A DNA stretch of 44,557 nt from Phycisphaeraceae bacterium (GCA_028282685.1 JANQHK010000150.1:1-44557); one strand, 5' to 3'; positions 36,251 through 44,557 are shown, counted from the first letter of the stretch. Numbers and translations are program-made. The notes: a model not told the origin generated them from the sequence alone.

Positions 36251-36588
36251 AAATTCGTTAGAAACACGCCCAAAACTTTATTTTCCAATCGGCGCGCCAA
36301 TAATTGTGAACAGGACGCGGCCTTGTGCGTCATAATGGGGTACCGTCGAGATGCCCTCGAAAAGGAATACAGCAGATTCGGGTATTCACTAACTTGACGG
36401 TCAAAACAAATTCGTTAGGTTGTTCGATCCACTGAAACAGGACAGTGGCCGGCCCAAAGGCGGAAAGGGGATGGGCCTGCGGGTATCCAGCCTCATAGGG
36501 ACTTTTGGTAGATAGCTGAAACTGCACGAAGCACAACGTCGTTGTCTTCAATACGAAAGGACATCGGCCCAGCGCGGCCGGGGGTATT
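36251..36588. other. Gap between the ABC ATPase and zinc-ribbon genes
   Basis: 338 bp of lower GC with no convincing gene. A minus-strand frame at 36330-36551 has no ribosome site or family resemblance. The region may hold the promoter of the zinc-ribbon gene (cataat near 36330 and a TTGACG near 36393 are possible boxes but badly paired). Confidence 0.5.
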
Positions 36589-36825
36589 ATGGCTGATTCG
36601 AAATCCTCATTGTCACCGACCGTACGGTTCTACTGCCGATGCGGGCAGAAACTCAGAGCCCCGCACAACGCGCGTGGACGACGCGCCCGTTGTCCCAGTT
36701 GCGGACACGTGTTCCGGATCAAGGCCCCGATCGAAACGCCCATCACCATCAATCCGACCGGCAGCACGATTCTCTCGTCCCTGCGTCAAGACACCCCGGA
36801 AAAACAAACGCCCGAGTACGTCTGA
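36589..36825 (+). CDS. Small zinc-ribbon protein
   Basis: 78 residues. A four-Cys zinc ribbon is seen as FYCRCGQKLRAP followed by RARCPSCGHVFRI, a CxCG/CxxCG pair 18 residues apart, with a basic patch ARGRRAR between. The C-terminal half is Pro/Thr/Ser-rich and probably disordered. The start ATG 36589 follows CGGGGG. A strong terminator follows immediately, so this is a one-gene unit. Small ribbons of this type are frequent in planctomycetes and may bind nucleic acid or protein; role unknown. Confidence 0.8.
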   Translation: MADSKSSLSPTVRFYCRCGQKLRAPHNARGRRARCPSCGHVFRIKAPIETPITINPTGSTILSSLRQDTPEKQTPEYV

Positions 36826-36835
36826 GTCAGCACGT

Positions 36836-36868
36836 AAAAAGCCCACCCGGGTCTTGGGTGGGCTTTTT
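36836..36868. terminator. Bidirectional intrinsic terminator
   Basis: Perfect 13-bp arms aaaaagcccaccc (36836-36848) and gggtgggcttttt (36856-36868) around gggtctt. The A and T runs make it work in both directions, ending the zinc-ribbon gene (+) and ilvB (-), which converge here. Confidence 0.95.
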
Positions 36869-36896
36869 AGTCTATTTCCGAATTACCGGTTAACGA

Positions 36897-38693
36897 TCAC
36901 TTGCGCCCGCGGCTGGGGTCGGCATCGCTGAACTTCATTTCGTGCAGCGCCGCCCCGGCCGGCACCATCGGGTACACGTGCTCGTGCTTCTCGACCATGC
37001 ATTCCAACACGACCGGTCCTTCGTCATACTCGAGGAACTCGGCCATCTTGCCCGGCAGTTCCGCACTGCTGACGCAGCGCAGCCCCTTGCAGTTCAACGC
37101 CTCGGACAACTTCACGAAGTCCGGGTTGTGCATTTCCGTATGGCTGTACCGCTTTTTGTAGAACAGGTCCTGCCACTGCTTGACCATGCCCTGGAAGTCG
37201 TTGTTGAGCACCAGGTGCTTGGCCTTGATGTTGTACTGGGCGGCGGTGGCCAGTTCCATGGCGGTCATGCAGAACGAGCCGTCGCCGTCGATGTTGACGA
37301 CCGTCTTGTCCGGCGCGCCGAGCTTGGCGCCGTGCGCCGAAGGCACGCCGAAGCCCATCGTGCCCAAACCGCCGCTGGTGATCCACTGGCGCGGATAGCG
37401 GAACCGGTAAAATTGCGCCGCCCACATCTGATGCTGGCCGACCCCGGTGGTGATGATCGCTTCGCCGCGCGTCTGCTTGTCCAGTTCCTCGATGACCTGC
37501 TGCGGCTTGAGGTGATAGGGACGATCGTCCGGCGCATAGCAGAACGGATGCCGCTGTTTCCAGTCGTTGATGACGGTGAGCCAGTCTTCGCGCGGTCGGT
37601 GCTCGATCATCGGCAGCAGCAATTCGAGGTTCTTGCGTGCATCGCCCTGCACGCCGAGCGTCACCGGGATCGACTTGCCGATGTTCTCCGGGGCGATATC
37701 GAAATGGATGATGCCGCCGCGGCCGTCGCGCTCGGCCCGTCGCGCTTCGGGGGCGAAGTCGGGGATGTGGCCGGTCACGCGGTCGTCGAACCGCGCGCCG
37801 ACGGAGACGATCAGATCCGCGGCCTGCATGGCGTAGTTGGCATACGCCGAGCCGTGCATCCCCAACATGTGCAGCGCAAGCGGTGAAAACTCGTCGAACG
37901 CGCCCAAACCCTGCAAGGTGGTCGTCACGGGGATATTGCCCTTCTCGCAGACCTGCCTCAACACCTCCGCCGCATCGGAAAGGATCGCGCCGTGGCCGAC
38001 GTAGAACAGCGGGCGCTCGGCGCAGTTGATCATCTCGGCCGCACGTTCGATCTCATGGCTGGCGCCCAATTCGCGCGCGTGGTAACCGGGCAGATGTCGT
38101 TCGGCCGCCACCGCTTCGCGCAGCGTCGCCGCCGTCACGTCCTTCGGCAGATCGACCAGCACCGGGCCCGGCCGACCCGTCATGGCGATGTGGAACGCCT
38201 CCTTGATCCGCCGCGGCAGGTCGCGCACGTCTTTCACCAGCACGTTCCACTTCGTGCACGGGCGCGTGATGCCCGTTACGTCGGCTTCCTGGAACGCATC
38301 GGAACCGATGGCGAACGTGGCCACCTGGCCGCTGAACACGATGATCGGCACGCCGTCCATCAGCGCATCCTGGAGCGGGGTGACGGTGTTGGTCGCCCCC
38401 GGTCCGCTGGTCACCAGCACCACGCCGGGCTTGCCGGTCACGCGGGCATAGCCCTCGGCCATGTGGCCGGCGCCCTGTTCGTGGCGCGTGAGGACGAAAT
38501 CGAAATGATCGGATTCGTAGATGGCATCGAAGACCGGCAGGATCGCGCCGCCGGGGTAACCGAATATGTGCTTGACGCCCTGCTCGCGCATGATTTCGTG
38601 GAAGATCTGCGCGCCGGTCATACCGATGTACTGATCGGTCTTCGGGACGTCGGCGTGGCTATCGATGTCGGTGGTCAGCGTGGGGCGAGGCAT
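36897..38693 (-). CDS. ilvB: Acetolactate synthase large subunit
   Basis: 598 residues. It makes acetolactate or acetohydroxybutyrate for valine, leucine and isoleucine, using thiamin diphosphate, FAD and Mg2+. Seen: FGYPGGAILPVFDAIY, RHEQGAGHMAEGYAR with the cofactor-activating Glu72, VTSGPGATN, VGARFDDRVTGHIPDFAP, the thiamin-binding GDGSFCMTAMELATA and the metal ligand region VLNNDFQGM. ATG 38693 has AAGGAT eight bases upstream. The regulatory subunit gene ilvN is not adjacent on either side, which is unusual because bacterial ilvB and ilvN generally form an operon. Confidence 0.96.
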   Translation of the reverse strand: MPRPTLTTDIDSHADVPKTDQYIGMTGAQIFHEIMREQGVKHIFGYPGGAILPVFDAIYESDHFDFVLTRHEQGAGHMAEGYARVTGKPGVVLVTSGPGATNTVTPLQDALMDGVPIIVFSGQVATFAIGSDAFQEADVTGITRPCTKWNVLVKDVRDLPRRIKEAFHIAMTGRPGPVLVDLPKDVTAATLREAVAAERHLPGYHARELGASHEIERAAEMINCAERPLFYVGHGAILSDAAEVLRQVCEKGNIPVTTTLQGLGAFDEFSPLALHMLGMHGSAYANYAMQAADLIVSVGARFDDRVTGHIPDFAPEARRAERDGRGGIIHFDIAPENIGKSIPVTLGVQGDARKNLELLLPMIEHRPREDWLTVINDWKQRHPFCYAPDDRPYHLKPQQVIEELDKQTRGEAIITTGVGQHQMWAAQFYRFRYPRQWITSGGLGTMGFGVPSAHGAKLGAPDKTVVNIDGDGSFCMTAMELATAAQYNIKAKHLVLNNDFQGMVKQWQDLFYKKRYSHTEMHNPDFVKLSEALNCKGLRCVSSAELPGKMAEFLEYDEGPVVLECMVEKHEHVYPMVPAGAALHEMKFSDADPSRGRK

Positions 38694-39211
38694 GGTCAGG
38701 TATCCTTATTCATTATCCGCACGAAAGGGGAACAGCCGTGGTATCTGTAACATATTGATCGTAATGGGAGAAACGGAACCGGGATGGGCGAGTCGTAGGC
38801 CGAACAGGTCAGGCAACGACCCGCACGGGTACAGCAACCGGTACGACCCGCGGTGACGGGCGTAGAAACAGGGCCAGAATCAGGTTGCATATCCGTTCCA
38901 TAACGGCAGGTAGTGTATCGGTAATTTTGATTTTGTCCAGTGAAAATTGTGTCAACGGTGAAAACACAACCGAAAACAGCCCGGCCGCCAACTCTCGCGG
39001 CAACCGGGCGCAGGGATGAATCCACAGACAGAAAATTCCACCTTGGGGACCGATAAACCAACGCCCGGGCGAGTCAATTATTGCCCCACGCCTGTATCCT
39101 GCTGTGGCAAGGAACTTTCTGGTATGCTCATGGCGGTTTGCTGAGCATCGAGAATCGGTCTTGCCGATGCAATAAACGGGATCGGTAAGCCGTTCTACGG
39201 ACGGAAAATGC
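38694..39211. other. Divergent gap between ilvB and the ECF sigma gene
   Basis: 518 bp. Two overlapping minus-strand frames (38809-39213 and 38696-39061) have implausible compositions and no ribosome site. The region should hold both promoters; a TATGTT near 38750 (minus) is a possible -10 box for ilvB. Short inverted repeats (for example cgggt/acccg near 38824-38852) occur but no clear attenuator or T-box is seen. Confidence 0.5.
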
Positions 39212-39775
39212 ATGGATCGACCGCTCGATGCAGTCCTGAAAGAAGCGGCCCGGGGCCAACCCCAGGCCTGGCGCCAACTGACCGAGGCCTACACCGGGCG
39301 GGTCTGGGCGATGATCTATCGGCAATGCCGCGATGCCGAGCTGGCCGAGGAGATCACCCAGGACACGTTCGTGCGAATCGTCGACAAGTTGAGCGATTAC
39401 GCCGAACGTGGGCAATTCGAGTCCTGGCTCTTTCGCATTGCACTGAATCGGTTGCGGGACGAGATGCGGCGGCGCAAGCGGCAGGCCACGCCGGTCGACT
39501 GGCACCAGACGCCGCCCGAAGCGCTGGGCTACAATCCGGATCAGGACGGACCCGCCCAGCACCTGCAACAGGCCGAACGCCACGAACAACTGCGCCAGGC
39601 GTTCGACCGGTTGCCCGAGGCCGATCGCGTCGTGCTGGGGCTGAGGTTCAACGGCGACCTGAGTTTTCAACAGATCGCCGACACGCTCGAGCAGCCGCTG
39701 GGCACCGTGCTGGCGCGAAGCCACCGGGCCCTGAAAAAACTGAAAGGCATGCTCGAGGAGCATGAGAATGACTGA
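39212..39775 (+). CDS. ECF-family RNA polymerase sigma factor
   Basis: 187 residues. Region 2 spans about 24-92: VWAMIYRQCRDAELAEEITQ, DTFVRIVDKLSDY and FESWLFRIALNRLRDEMRRR. Region 4 spans about 130-180: LPEADRVVLGLRFNGDLSFQ then QIADTLEQPLGTVLARSHRA, the helix-turn-helix that reads the -35 box. ATG 39212 follows GGACGGA. The gene overlaps the next one, a membrane protein that is the likely anti-sigma factor, so this is a regulated sigma/anti-sigma pair of the SigE type. The target promoter is unknown. Confidence 0.93.
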   Translation: MDRPLDAVLKEAARGQPQAWRQLTEAYTGRVWAMIYRQCRDAELAEEITQDTFVRIVDKLSDYAERGQFESWLFRIALNRLRDEMRRRKRQATPVDWHQTPPEALGYNPDQDGPAQHLQQAERHEQLRQAFDRLPEADRVVLGLRFNGDLSFQQIADTLEQPLGTVLARSHRALKKLKGMLEEHEND

Positions 39776-40364
39776 ACGAACCGAACAATTCGAGCACGAC
39801 CCGGCCCTGGAGGCGATCGAGCGCGAACTGGCCGAAGCGCTGGCCGCGCCCGTGCCGACCGATCTGGCCGACCGCGTCTACCGGGCCACGGTGGACGGTC
39901 TGCCGACGGGGATCGAGCCGCATTTGTCCGACGCCCTGGCCGCCGAGCCCCCGGCCGACCTGTCGCAGCGTGTTTATGCCGCCACGGTGGATCGGCTGCA
40001 CGCAACCGAAGCGCCGGCGCCGGTCGTTGCGAAGATCGGCCCGTCCCGTTGGACGCGCTGGGTCGCCGCCGCGGTGATCGTCCTCAGCGTCAGCGGTTCG
40101 ATCTGGATGGCCAAGGGGCTGGACACCACCAACGCCCAGGCCCACGCCACCAGCTTATTGACCCAGGCCGACTGGGACACCATCGATCTGGCCCTGACAG
40201 GCGAGCCCGGCGAACTTGAAGCGGAACTGGACGCCTTGTCGAATGAACTGGAAGAGTTGCTGGTCTCGCTGAACGAAGAGCCGACCGGCGCTTCCGACTT
40301 GTGGTCCGATGAACTGTACGGCGACGATCTCGATGCACTGGAAAACCGGGTGCGCCAGTTCTGA
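39768..40364 (+). CDS. Membrane anti-sigma factor candidate with an internal duplication
   Basis: 198 residues from ATG 39768, which has GAGGAG seven bases upstream; ATG 39762 is too close to it. The cytoplasmic part holds two copies of a segment of about 26 residues: ALAAPVPTDLADRVYRATVD (about 24-43) and ALAAEPPADLSQRVYAATVD (about 56-75). A membrane helix follows (about 98-115), then an acidic extracytoplasmic domain rich in Glu and Leu. There is no HxxxCxxC zinc motif. Position after, and overlap with, the sigma gene suggest an anti-sigma factor; homology was not recognised. Confidence 0.75.
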   Translation: MTERTEQFEHDPALEAIERELAEALAAPVPTDLADRVYRATVDGLPTGIEPHLSDALAAEPPADLSQRVYAATVDRLHATEAPAPVVAKIGPSRWTRWVAAAVIVLSVSGSIWMAKGLDTTNAQAHATSLLTQADWDTIDLALTGEPGELEAELDALSNELEELLVSLNEEPTGASDLWSDELYGDDLDALENRVRQF

Positions 40365-40395
40365 GCCCCATCGCATCGATGTGGAGAATCGGAGC

Positions 40396-41319
40396 ATGCC
40401 CCGCCCCGTTCACTTGTTAACACTGCTTGCTCTGCTGACGCTGCTGGTGCCGGGCAGCGCGGCTGTTGCGCAGGACGATCCGCCCAACTACGACACACCG
40501 CCGGGCGGTGAAATCACGCCCCCGCCTCCACCCACGCCAGGGATGGAAGCGGATCGTGGCGACGAGCGACCTTCCCGGAGGGACCGCGGCATGCGGCCCC
40601 GCCGATCGGACGGGCCCGACTTCGATCGCCCCGGTTCCGACCGTCCGCCCCGTCGCCCCGCGCCCGATCGTGACTTCCGCCGACCGGGCTCCGACGGCCC
40701 GGGCAGGGGCGAACCCCGCAAACCGCGCAAACCCCTGACCGACGAACAGACCGAGGAACTGTTCGGCATTCTCCAGCAAATCAATCCCCGCTTCGCCGAG
40801 GGCCTGGCCAAGGTGCGCAAAATCAGGCCCGAGCGCTTCCGCCAGGGCTTGCAGCGTATCGCGCCGCGCCTCGAACACCTGGTGCAATTGAAAGATGACG
40901 ATCCGGAACTGTTCCAACTGGAAATTGAAAATCGTCAATTGAAGTTCAAGTCGTTTCGCCTCAGCCAGGCCATTCGCAAAGCCCGCACCGAAAACACCGA
41001 CCCGGCAAAAATCGAGGCCATGCAGAACCAGTTGCGCGACATGCTGGACAAGCATTTCGATGTCCGTCAGAAAATCCTCGAACGCGAATTGAAACACATG
41101 GCCAAACGCATCGAGAAACTCAAGGGGCAATTGCGGCAGCGCCAGGAAAACCGCAAGCAACTCATCGACCAGTACATGCGGAAACTCATGACCGCCGAGC
41201 GCATGAACGACCGTGAACGCGACCCCGATCGCAAGCGGGAGCGTAATCCCGATCGCAAGCCGGACTTCGACCGCAGGCGCGATCGAGAAGACGATCGCCG
41301 ACGCGATCCCAAGCCGTAA
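40396..41319 (+). CDS. Exported Arg/Asp-rich coiled-coil protein
   Basis: 307 residues. A signal peptide (LLTLLALLTLLVPGSAAVAQ) ends near residue 26. Residues 30-115 are a low-complexity Pro/Arg/Asp/Gly region with repeats like RPGSDRPPRRPAPDRDFRRP. From LTDEQTEELFGILQQ on (about 115-275) the protein is a long charged helical coiled coil, and the last 35 residues repeat DRxRxPDRK-like units. The LTDEQ start of the helical part recalls periplasmic sensors and chaperones of the Spy/CpxP/ZraP kind, but this is only a resemblance. It follows the sigma/anti-sigma pair after 31 bp and could be its periplasmic input or main target. Confidence 0.75.
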   Translation: MPRPVHLLTLLALLTLLVPGSAAVAQDDPPNYDTPPGGEITPPPPPTPGMEADRGDERPSRRDRGMRPRRSDGPDFDRPGSDRPPRRPAPDRDFRRPGSDGPGRGEPRKPRKPLTDEQTEELFGILQQINPRFAEGLAKVRKIRPERFRQGLQRIAPRLEHLVQLKDDDPELFQLEIENRQLKFKSFRLSQAIRKARTENTDPAKIEAMQNQLRDMLDKHFDVRQKILERELKHMAKRIEKLKGQLRQRQENRKQLIDQYMRKLMTAERMNDRERDPDRKRERNPDRKPDFDRRRDREDDRRRDPKP

Positions 41320-41334
41320 GTTCGCCTATAAAAT

Positions 41335-41432
41335 TCACCGCAGAGTTACAGAGAATCGCTGAGGGCCGCAGGGGTTATTTTGATAGTTTTCCCCTCTGTG
41401 TTTTCTGCGCTGCTCTGTGTCTCTGTGGTTCA
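41335..41432. repeat. Dispersed repeat, family A
   Basis: Left arm (41335-41370: tcaccgcagagttacagaga...) and right arm (41393-41432: ctgctctgtgtctctgtggt) are imperfect inverted copies. It fills the convergent gap between the coiled-coil gene and prmC; the prmC stop is 20 bp beyond it. Confidence 0.75.
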
Positions 41433-41451
41433 TTTTGTTTTTGTTTCTTAA

Positions 41452-42339
41452 TCATACCCGATCCGCGATCAGCACACGGGGTTTGCCTTCGTGGTCGGCC
41501 AGGACCTTCGCATCAGCCAGTTTGGCATTGTTTTCCACCCGTTCCACCGACAACCGTTTACGCGATGCGGCGATCTCGAAGACGATCTGCCCGGGATCCG
41601 TGAGATATTCGGCGGAACCGTCGATCAGCGGCCCCAGCACATCCATGCCCTCCGCCCCACCGCGCAGGGCCGCGGTCGGTTCGTGATCTTTGACGTTTGC
41701 AGCCACATCGCCCCATTCGTCATCCGGAATGTAGGGCGGATTGGAAACGATGAAGGAGAAGCGCAATCCGGCAAGCGGTTCAAAGAACGGACCGGGACGC
41801 AGGTCCACGCGGTCGGCCACGCCGTGCGCTTCAACGTTTTCCCGCGCCAGTTCCAATGCCGCGGGATCGATGTCGGTCGCGATGACGCGCGCGGTGGGGA
41901 TGTTGACGGCCAGGGCGATGGCGATCGCCCCACTGCCGGCGCCGATGTCGGCGATGACCGGATCGACAAAGCCCGGCGATCGACGCGCATGCTCGATGAC
42001 ATGTTCAACCAGCGTTTCGGTGCACGGCCGGGGGACCAGCACGCGCGAATCGACCTTCAGCGCCAACGAATAGAAGAAGGCCCGTCCGACCAGATACTGC
42101 ACGGGTTCGTGCTCGGCGGCCCGTTCGACCAACTCGCGGAAGGCGGCCCGCTCCAGCGGACTGGCCGGTCGATCCAGGTCCATGTAGAGCTTGATGCGCG
42201 GCACGCCGAGAACATGGGCCAGCAACATCTCGGCGGACAGGCGGGGCGAATCCACCGCTTTGGCCTGAAAGTGGCCGGTGGTCCAATCCAGCAGTTTCCG
42301 CGTGGTCCAGTTCGCATTCGAGCCCGTGGGGTCGGCCAT
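41452..42339 (-). CDS. prmC: Release factor glutamine methyltransferase
   Basis: 295 residues. PrmC (HemK) methylates the Gln of the GGQ motif in RF1/RF2 with SAM. An N-terminal helical domain (1-95) is followed by the methyltransferase fold: VIADIGAGSGAIAIALAV (motif I), VIATDIDPAALELARENV and the substrate-binding NPPYIPDDEW. The sequence PVQYLVGRAFFYSLALKVDS is also typical of the family. Start ATG 42339 (MADPTGS); the frame runs open to 42609 into the opposing gene. The genes for RF1 or rpmE, common partners, are not present. Confidence 0.93.
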   Translation of the reverse strand: MADPTGSNANWTTRKLLDWTTGHFQAKAVDSPRLSAEMLLAHVLGVPRIKLYMDLDRPASPLERAAFRELVERAAEHEPVQYLVGRAFFYSLALKVDSRVLVPRPCTETLVEHVIEHARRSPGFVDPVIADIGAGSGAIAIALAVNIPTARVIATDIDPAALELARENVEAHGVADRVDLRPGPFFEPLAGLRFSFIVSNPPYIPDDEWGDVAANVKDHEPTAALRGGAEGMDVLGPLIDGSAEYLTDPGQIVFEIAASRKRLSVERVENNAKLADAKVLADHEGKPRVLIADRV

Positions 42340-42447
42340 GATGCGGAAAATTGTAAACCCGTCGCATGTCGCCTGACAAAGCGAGGGGAAAAACAGTTGT
42401 GACGTTGCCCCGATTCCGTTAGATTTTCCACAGAGGTACGCCTTTCC

Positions 42448-42897
42448 ATGCCGCCGACGCCCCCGACCAACCTGTTGCCTGCCGTGGCCGACGCAGTTCG
42501 CCGGGCGGATGTGTTTGATGACGTGCAAATCGATGAGACCGGGCAGTTGATTTGTGCGGCGCGCCAGGTTGACGCCGAGTACGCCGTCGCCTTCGAGCCG
42601 CCGGATCACCGGCCCTGGGTGATCCTGCGTTCATCGGACCGCTGGCTGAGCGAATCAATCGAAGCCGACCTGATGCACAGCGGAGATAAACTCGAAGAAC
42701 TGATCGCCGAGGAACTGCTCGAATTCGATCACGAGTTTCCGATCCGGTTTGAGCATTTCCGTGATGAACACAAACGCTACGTGTTTCGCACCCCGACGCC
42801 GTTGGACCCCAATGCGGACCAACTGGTCGCGTTATTGCTGGCTTACGAGGCCGCATTCCGCCAACTCGGCGACATGGGCGGCGAGGCGGACGATTGA
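42448..42897 (+). CDS. Small acidic protein of unknown function
   Basis: 149 residues, strongly acidic. No family recognised with certainty. The order of predicted strands and helices (a helix AVADAVRRADVF, then ICAARQ, EYAVAFEP, PWVILRSSDRW, later RYVFRTPTPL and a C-terminal helix QLVALLLAYEAAFRQLGDM) recalls YbjN/secretion-chaperone-like folds, which would suit a protein-binding adaptor. It is divergent from prmC and 81 bp ahead of the glycosyltransferase on the same strand. Confidence 0.7.
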   Translation: MPPTPPTNLLPAVADAVRRADVFDDVQIDETGQLICAARQVDAEYAVAFEPPDHRPWVILRSSDRWLSESIEADLMHSGDKLEELIAEELLEFDHEFPIRFEHFRDEHKRYVFRTPTPLDPNADQLVALLLAYEAAFRQLGDMGGEADD

Positions 42898-42978
42898 GCG
42901 GTACGACGGTGGGGAGGATTCGCGGATTGGCGCGGCAGCGTCAACGGTCGGCAGTGGTTCCATCTGCGAGGTAAGGCC

Positions 42979-44436
42979 ATGCGGATCCTCATGCTGGGCT
43001 GGGAGTTCCCGCCGTTCATCAGCGGCGGATTGGGCACGGCGTGCTACGGGCTGACACGCGCGCTCGATCGCATGGGCATGCGGGTGTTGTTCGTTTTGCC
43101 CAAGTCGGTCACCGCGGATTACGCCACGCACGTTCGGCTGCTCTCCCCCGACGCCCCGCCCATCGAACGCACCGCACACGACAACGGCCCGACCATCTCC
43201 GCCGGCGGTTTCGCCGAACCCGTGGAACTGCCCGGTTCGCCCGGCATGCGCCTGCCCGAATTCAAGCACGTGTTTTTCAAGAGCATTCCCACCTGGCTGA
43301 CCAGCCCGTACCAGACGCCGGCCTGGGTGGCCGAACGGGCGCGCGCCACCGGCATGACGGTCGAGCAGGTGGCCGCCGAGGCCATGGCCGCCCTGGCCGT
43401 GCAGCAACAGCGCACCGCCGCCGGCGCCGCGCCGCAGGCCACCGATGCGCCCGATTATTCCGTCGACCTCATGGAGCAGATTCACACCTACGCCGATACC
43501 GCCGTGCGGTTGACCCGAGGCGAGGCGTTCGACGTCATCCACGCCCACGACTGGATGACCTACCCGGCCGGACTGGCCATCGCCGCCATCTCCGGCAAAC
43601 CCCTGGTCGTTCACGTCCACTCGACCGAGTTCGACCGGTCCGGCGAACACGTCGACCAGCGCAAGTACGACATCGAGCGGCGCGGCATGCACGGCGCGAT
43701 GCGCGTGATGTGCGTCTCACACCTGACCCGCAAGATCGTCGAGCACCGCTACGGCGTGCCGCACGAAAAAGTGGAAGTGGTGTACAACGGCATCGATCTG
43801 ACTCCCGAGCCCTCGGCGGCGCGCATTCGGCGGGGCGATCGCATCGTCCTGTTCCTCGGTCGCATCACGATGCAGAAAGGGCCGGAATACTTCATCGCCG
43901 CGGCGAAGAAAGTGCTCCAGAAACTCGATAACGTCAAATTCGTCATCGCCGGTTCGGGCGATAAAACATCGCAAATCATCGAGATGGCCGCGCAGATGGG
44001 CATCGGACACAAGGTGCTCTTCGCCGGGTTCCTGCGCGGACGCGATGTCGATGCGATCTTCCGCATGGCCGATGTCTACGTCATGCCCAGCGTCTCCGAG
44101 CCGTTCGGCATCGCGCCGCTGGAGGCGATCAGCCACGATGTGCCGGTCATCATTTCCAAGAGTTCCGGCGTGGCCGAGGTGCTCAAGCACGCGCTGAAGG
44201 TCGATTTCTGGGACGTGGAGGAAATGGCCAACAAGATCATCGCCGTATTGAAGCATCCGCCGCTCAGCCAGACCCTGCGCTCCCAGGCCGATCTGGAAGT
44301 GCGCAAGCTGACGTGGGAGGATGCGGCGCGCAAGTGCGTCAGCGTGTACAGCGAAGTCCGCGCCGAAATGACACACCCCCCCGCCATCGGACGCCTCACC
44401 GGCGAACATTCGGTCGTCCCGGAAGACCGTCTGTAG
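42979..44436 (+). CDS. Glycogen-synthase-like glycosyltransferase
   Basis: 485 residues with the GT-B fold. The N-terminus RILMLGWEFPPFISGGLGTA holds the nucleotide-sugar loop of glycogen/starch synthases. Then come HAHDWMTYPAGLAIA, HVHSTEFDRSG, VVYNGIDLTP, GRITMQKGPEYFIAAAKKV and the catalytic EPFGIAPLEAI pair of Glu. It is of the shorter kind seen in archaea and many bacteria (GT4/GT5 border). Donor ADP- or UDP-glucose cannot be told apart by eye. An insertion of about 75 residues (roughly 110-180) between the first segments is rich in Ala, Gln and Thr. ATG 42979 follows GAGGTAAGG. Confidence 0.88.
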   Translation: MRILMLGWEFPPFISGGLGTACYGLTRALDRMGMRVLFVLPKSVTADYATHVRLLSPDAPPIERTAHDNGPTISAGGFAEPVELPGSPGMRLPEFKHVFFKSIPTWLTSPYQTPAWVAERARATGMTVEQVAAEAMAALAVQQQRTAAGAAPQATDAPDYSVDLMEQIHTYADTAVRLTRGEAFDVIHAHDWMTYPAGLAIAAISGKPLVVHVHSTEFDRSGEHVDQRKYDIERRGMHGAMRVMCVSHLTRKIVEHRYGVPHEKVEVVYNGIDLTPEPSAARIRRGDRIVLFLGRITMQKGPEYFIAAAKKVLQKLDNVKFVIAGSGDKTSQIIEMAAQMGIGHKVLFAGFLRGRDVDAIFRMADVYVMPSVSEPFGIAPLEAISHDVPVIISKSSGVAEVLKHALKVDFWDVEEMANKIIAVLKHPPLSQTLRSQADLEVRKLTWEDAARKCVSVYSEVRAEMTHPPAIGRLTGEHSVVPEDRL

Positions 44437-44524
44437 TTCTGGCGATACCGGAAAGACGATGCACGCGTCGCATCAAAAGGAGCGCGTTCTTGCCCCCGCC
44501 CGGCATTCCGCTACCCTAGCGGAC

Positions 44525-44557
44525 ATGAGTGAAACCGTGTTAATCACCGGGGCGGCG
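44525..44557 (+). CDS. Rossmann-fold dehydrogenase or epimerase, first 11 codons
   Basis: Starts at ATG 44525 and reads MSETVLITGAA to the window edge. VLITGAA is the first strand and turn of an NAD(P)-binding short-chain dehydrogenase or nucleotide-sugar epimerase. Nothing more can be said from this fragment. Confidence 0.6.
   Translation, partial: MSETVLITGAA

Noticed and set aside
38696-39213. Two overlapping minus-strand frames upstream of ilvB
   Set aside because: No ribosome sites, odd Cys/Arg/Pro composition, and mutually overlapping.

Overview
The window looks like a chromosomal segment of a Gram-negative, GC-rich bacterium, most probably a member of the Planctomycetota (perhaps Phycisphaerae). 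This is inferred from gene content only: an LPS-heptose epimerase and an ArnT-like lipid/protein glycosyltransferase, Tat-exported sugar-isomerase-like TIM barrels, several orphan secreted proteins, PFOR paired with a dihydroorotate-dehydrogenase-like protein, many ECF sigma factors, and short AT-richer repeats in the gaps between genes. I see no rRNA, tRNA, CRISPR array, prophage or insertion sequence.

Layout. 1-7.4 kb: the start of an ECF-type sigma factor (-), two overlapping genes for membrane/exported proteins of unknown role, a GH35-like beta-galactosidase homologue with altered catalytic positions, hldD coupled to it, then a small Arg-free protein with an 18-bp tandem repeat and a 19-codon membrane peptide candidate behind a good promoter. 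7.4-13.6 kb: recX, nth, a DnaJ/CbpA-like co-chaperone, an orphan membrane protein, an M19 dipeptidase, trpA and metF. 13.6-17.4 kb: TPR protein, PAP2 phosphatase, GT83-like glycosyltransferase, Tat-exported TIM barrel. 17.5-20.1 kb: ahcY and an ArsR-methyltransferase fusion resembling SahR, which with metF points to methionine/SAH recycling. 20.1-24.5 kb: an ion-homeostasis island with a structured 5' leader, a cation/proton antiporter, a two-domain UspA protein, an HPF/RaiA-like protein, an NhaR-type LysR regulator and an orphan protein. 24.5-29.3 kb: DHOD-like protein and pyruvate:ferredoxin oxidoreductase. 29.6-30.4 kb: a DUF433/DUF5615 toxin-antitoxin pair between inverted copies of a REP-like sequence. 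30.4-36.3 kb: a ferric-type ABC importer (fused permease, binding protein, ATPase) whose three genes lie on alternating strands around a LOG-family gene. 36.6-38.7 kb: small zinc-ribbon protein and ilvB. 39.2-41.3 kb: ECF sigma factor, membrane anti-sigma candidate and an exported coiled-coil protein. 41.4-44.6 kb: prmC, an orphan, a glycogen-synthase-like glycosyltransferase and the first codons of a Rossmann-fold dehydrogenase/epimerase.

Most of the metabolic genes are ordinary. The features that seem least explained are the GH35 homologue with non-canonical catalytic positions, the structured leader and palindromes before the antiporter, the tiny Trp-rich peptide, the Arg-free repeat protein, the sigma/anti-sigma/coiled-coil trio, and families of dispersed repeats that repeatedly contain or abut the stop codon of the adjoining minus-strand gene. 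I found no clearly new multi-gene defence or biosynthetic system; the best candidates for an undescribed module are the antiporter-UspA-HPF-NhaR island and the sigma/anti-sigma/exported-sensor trio.
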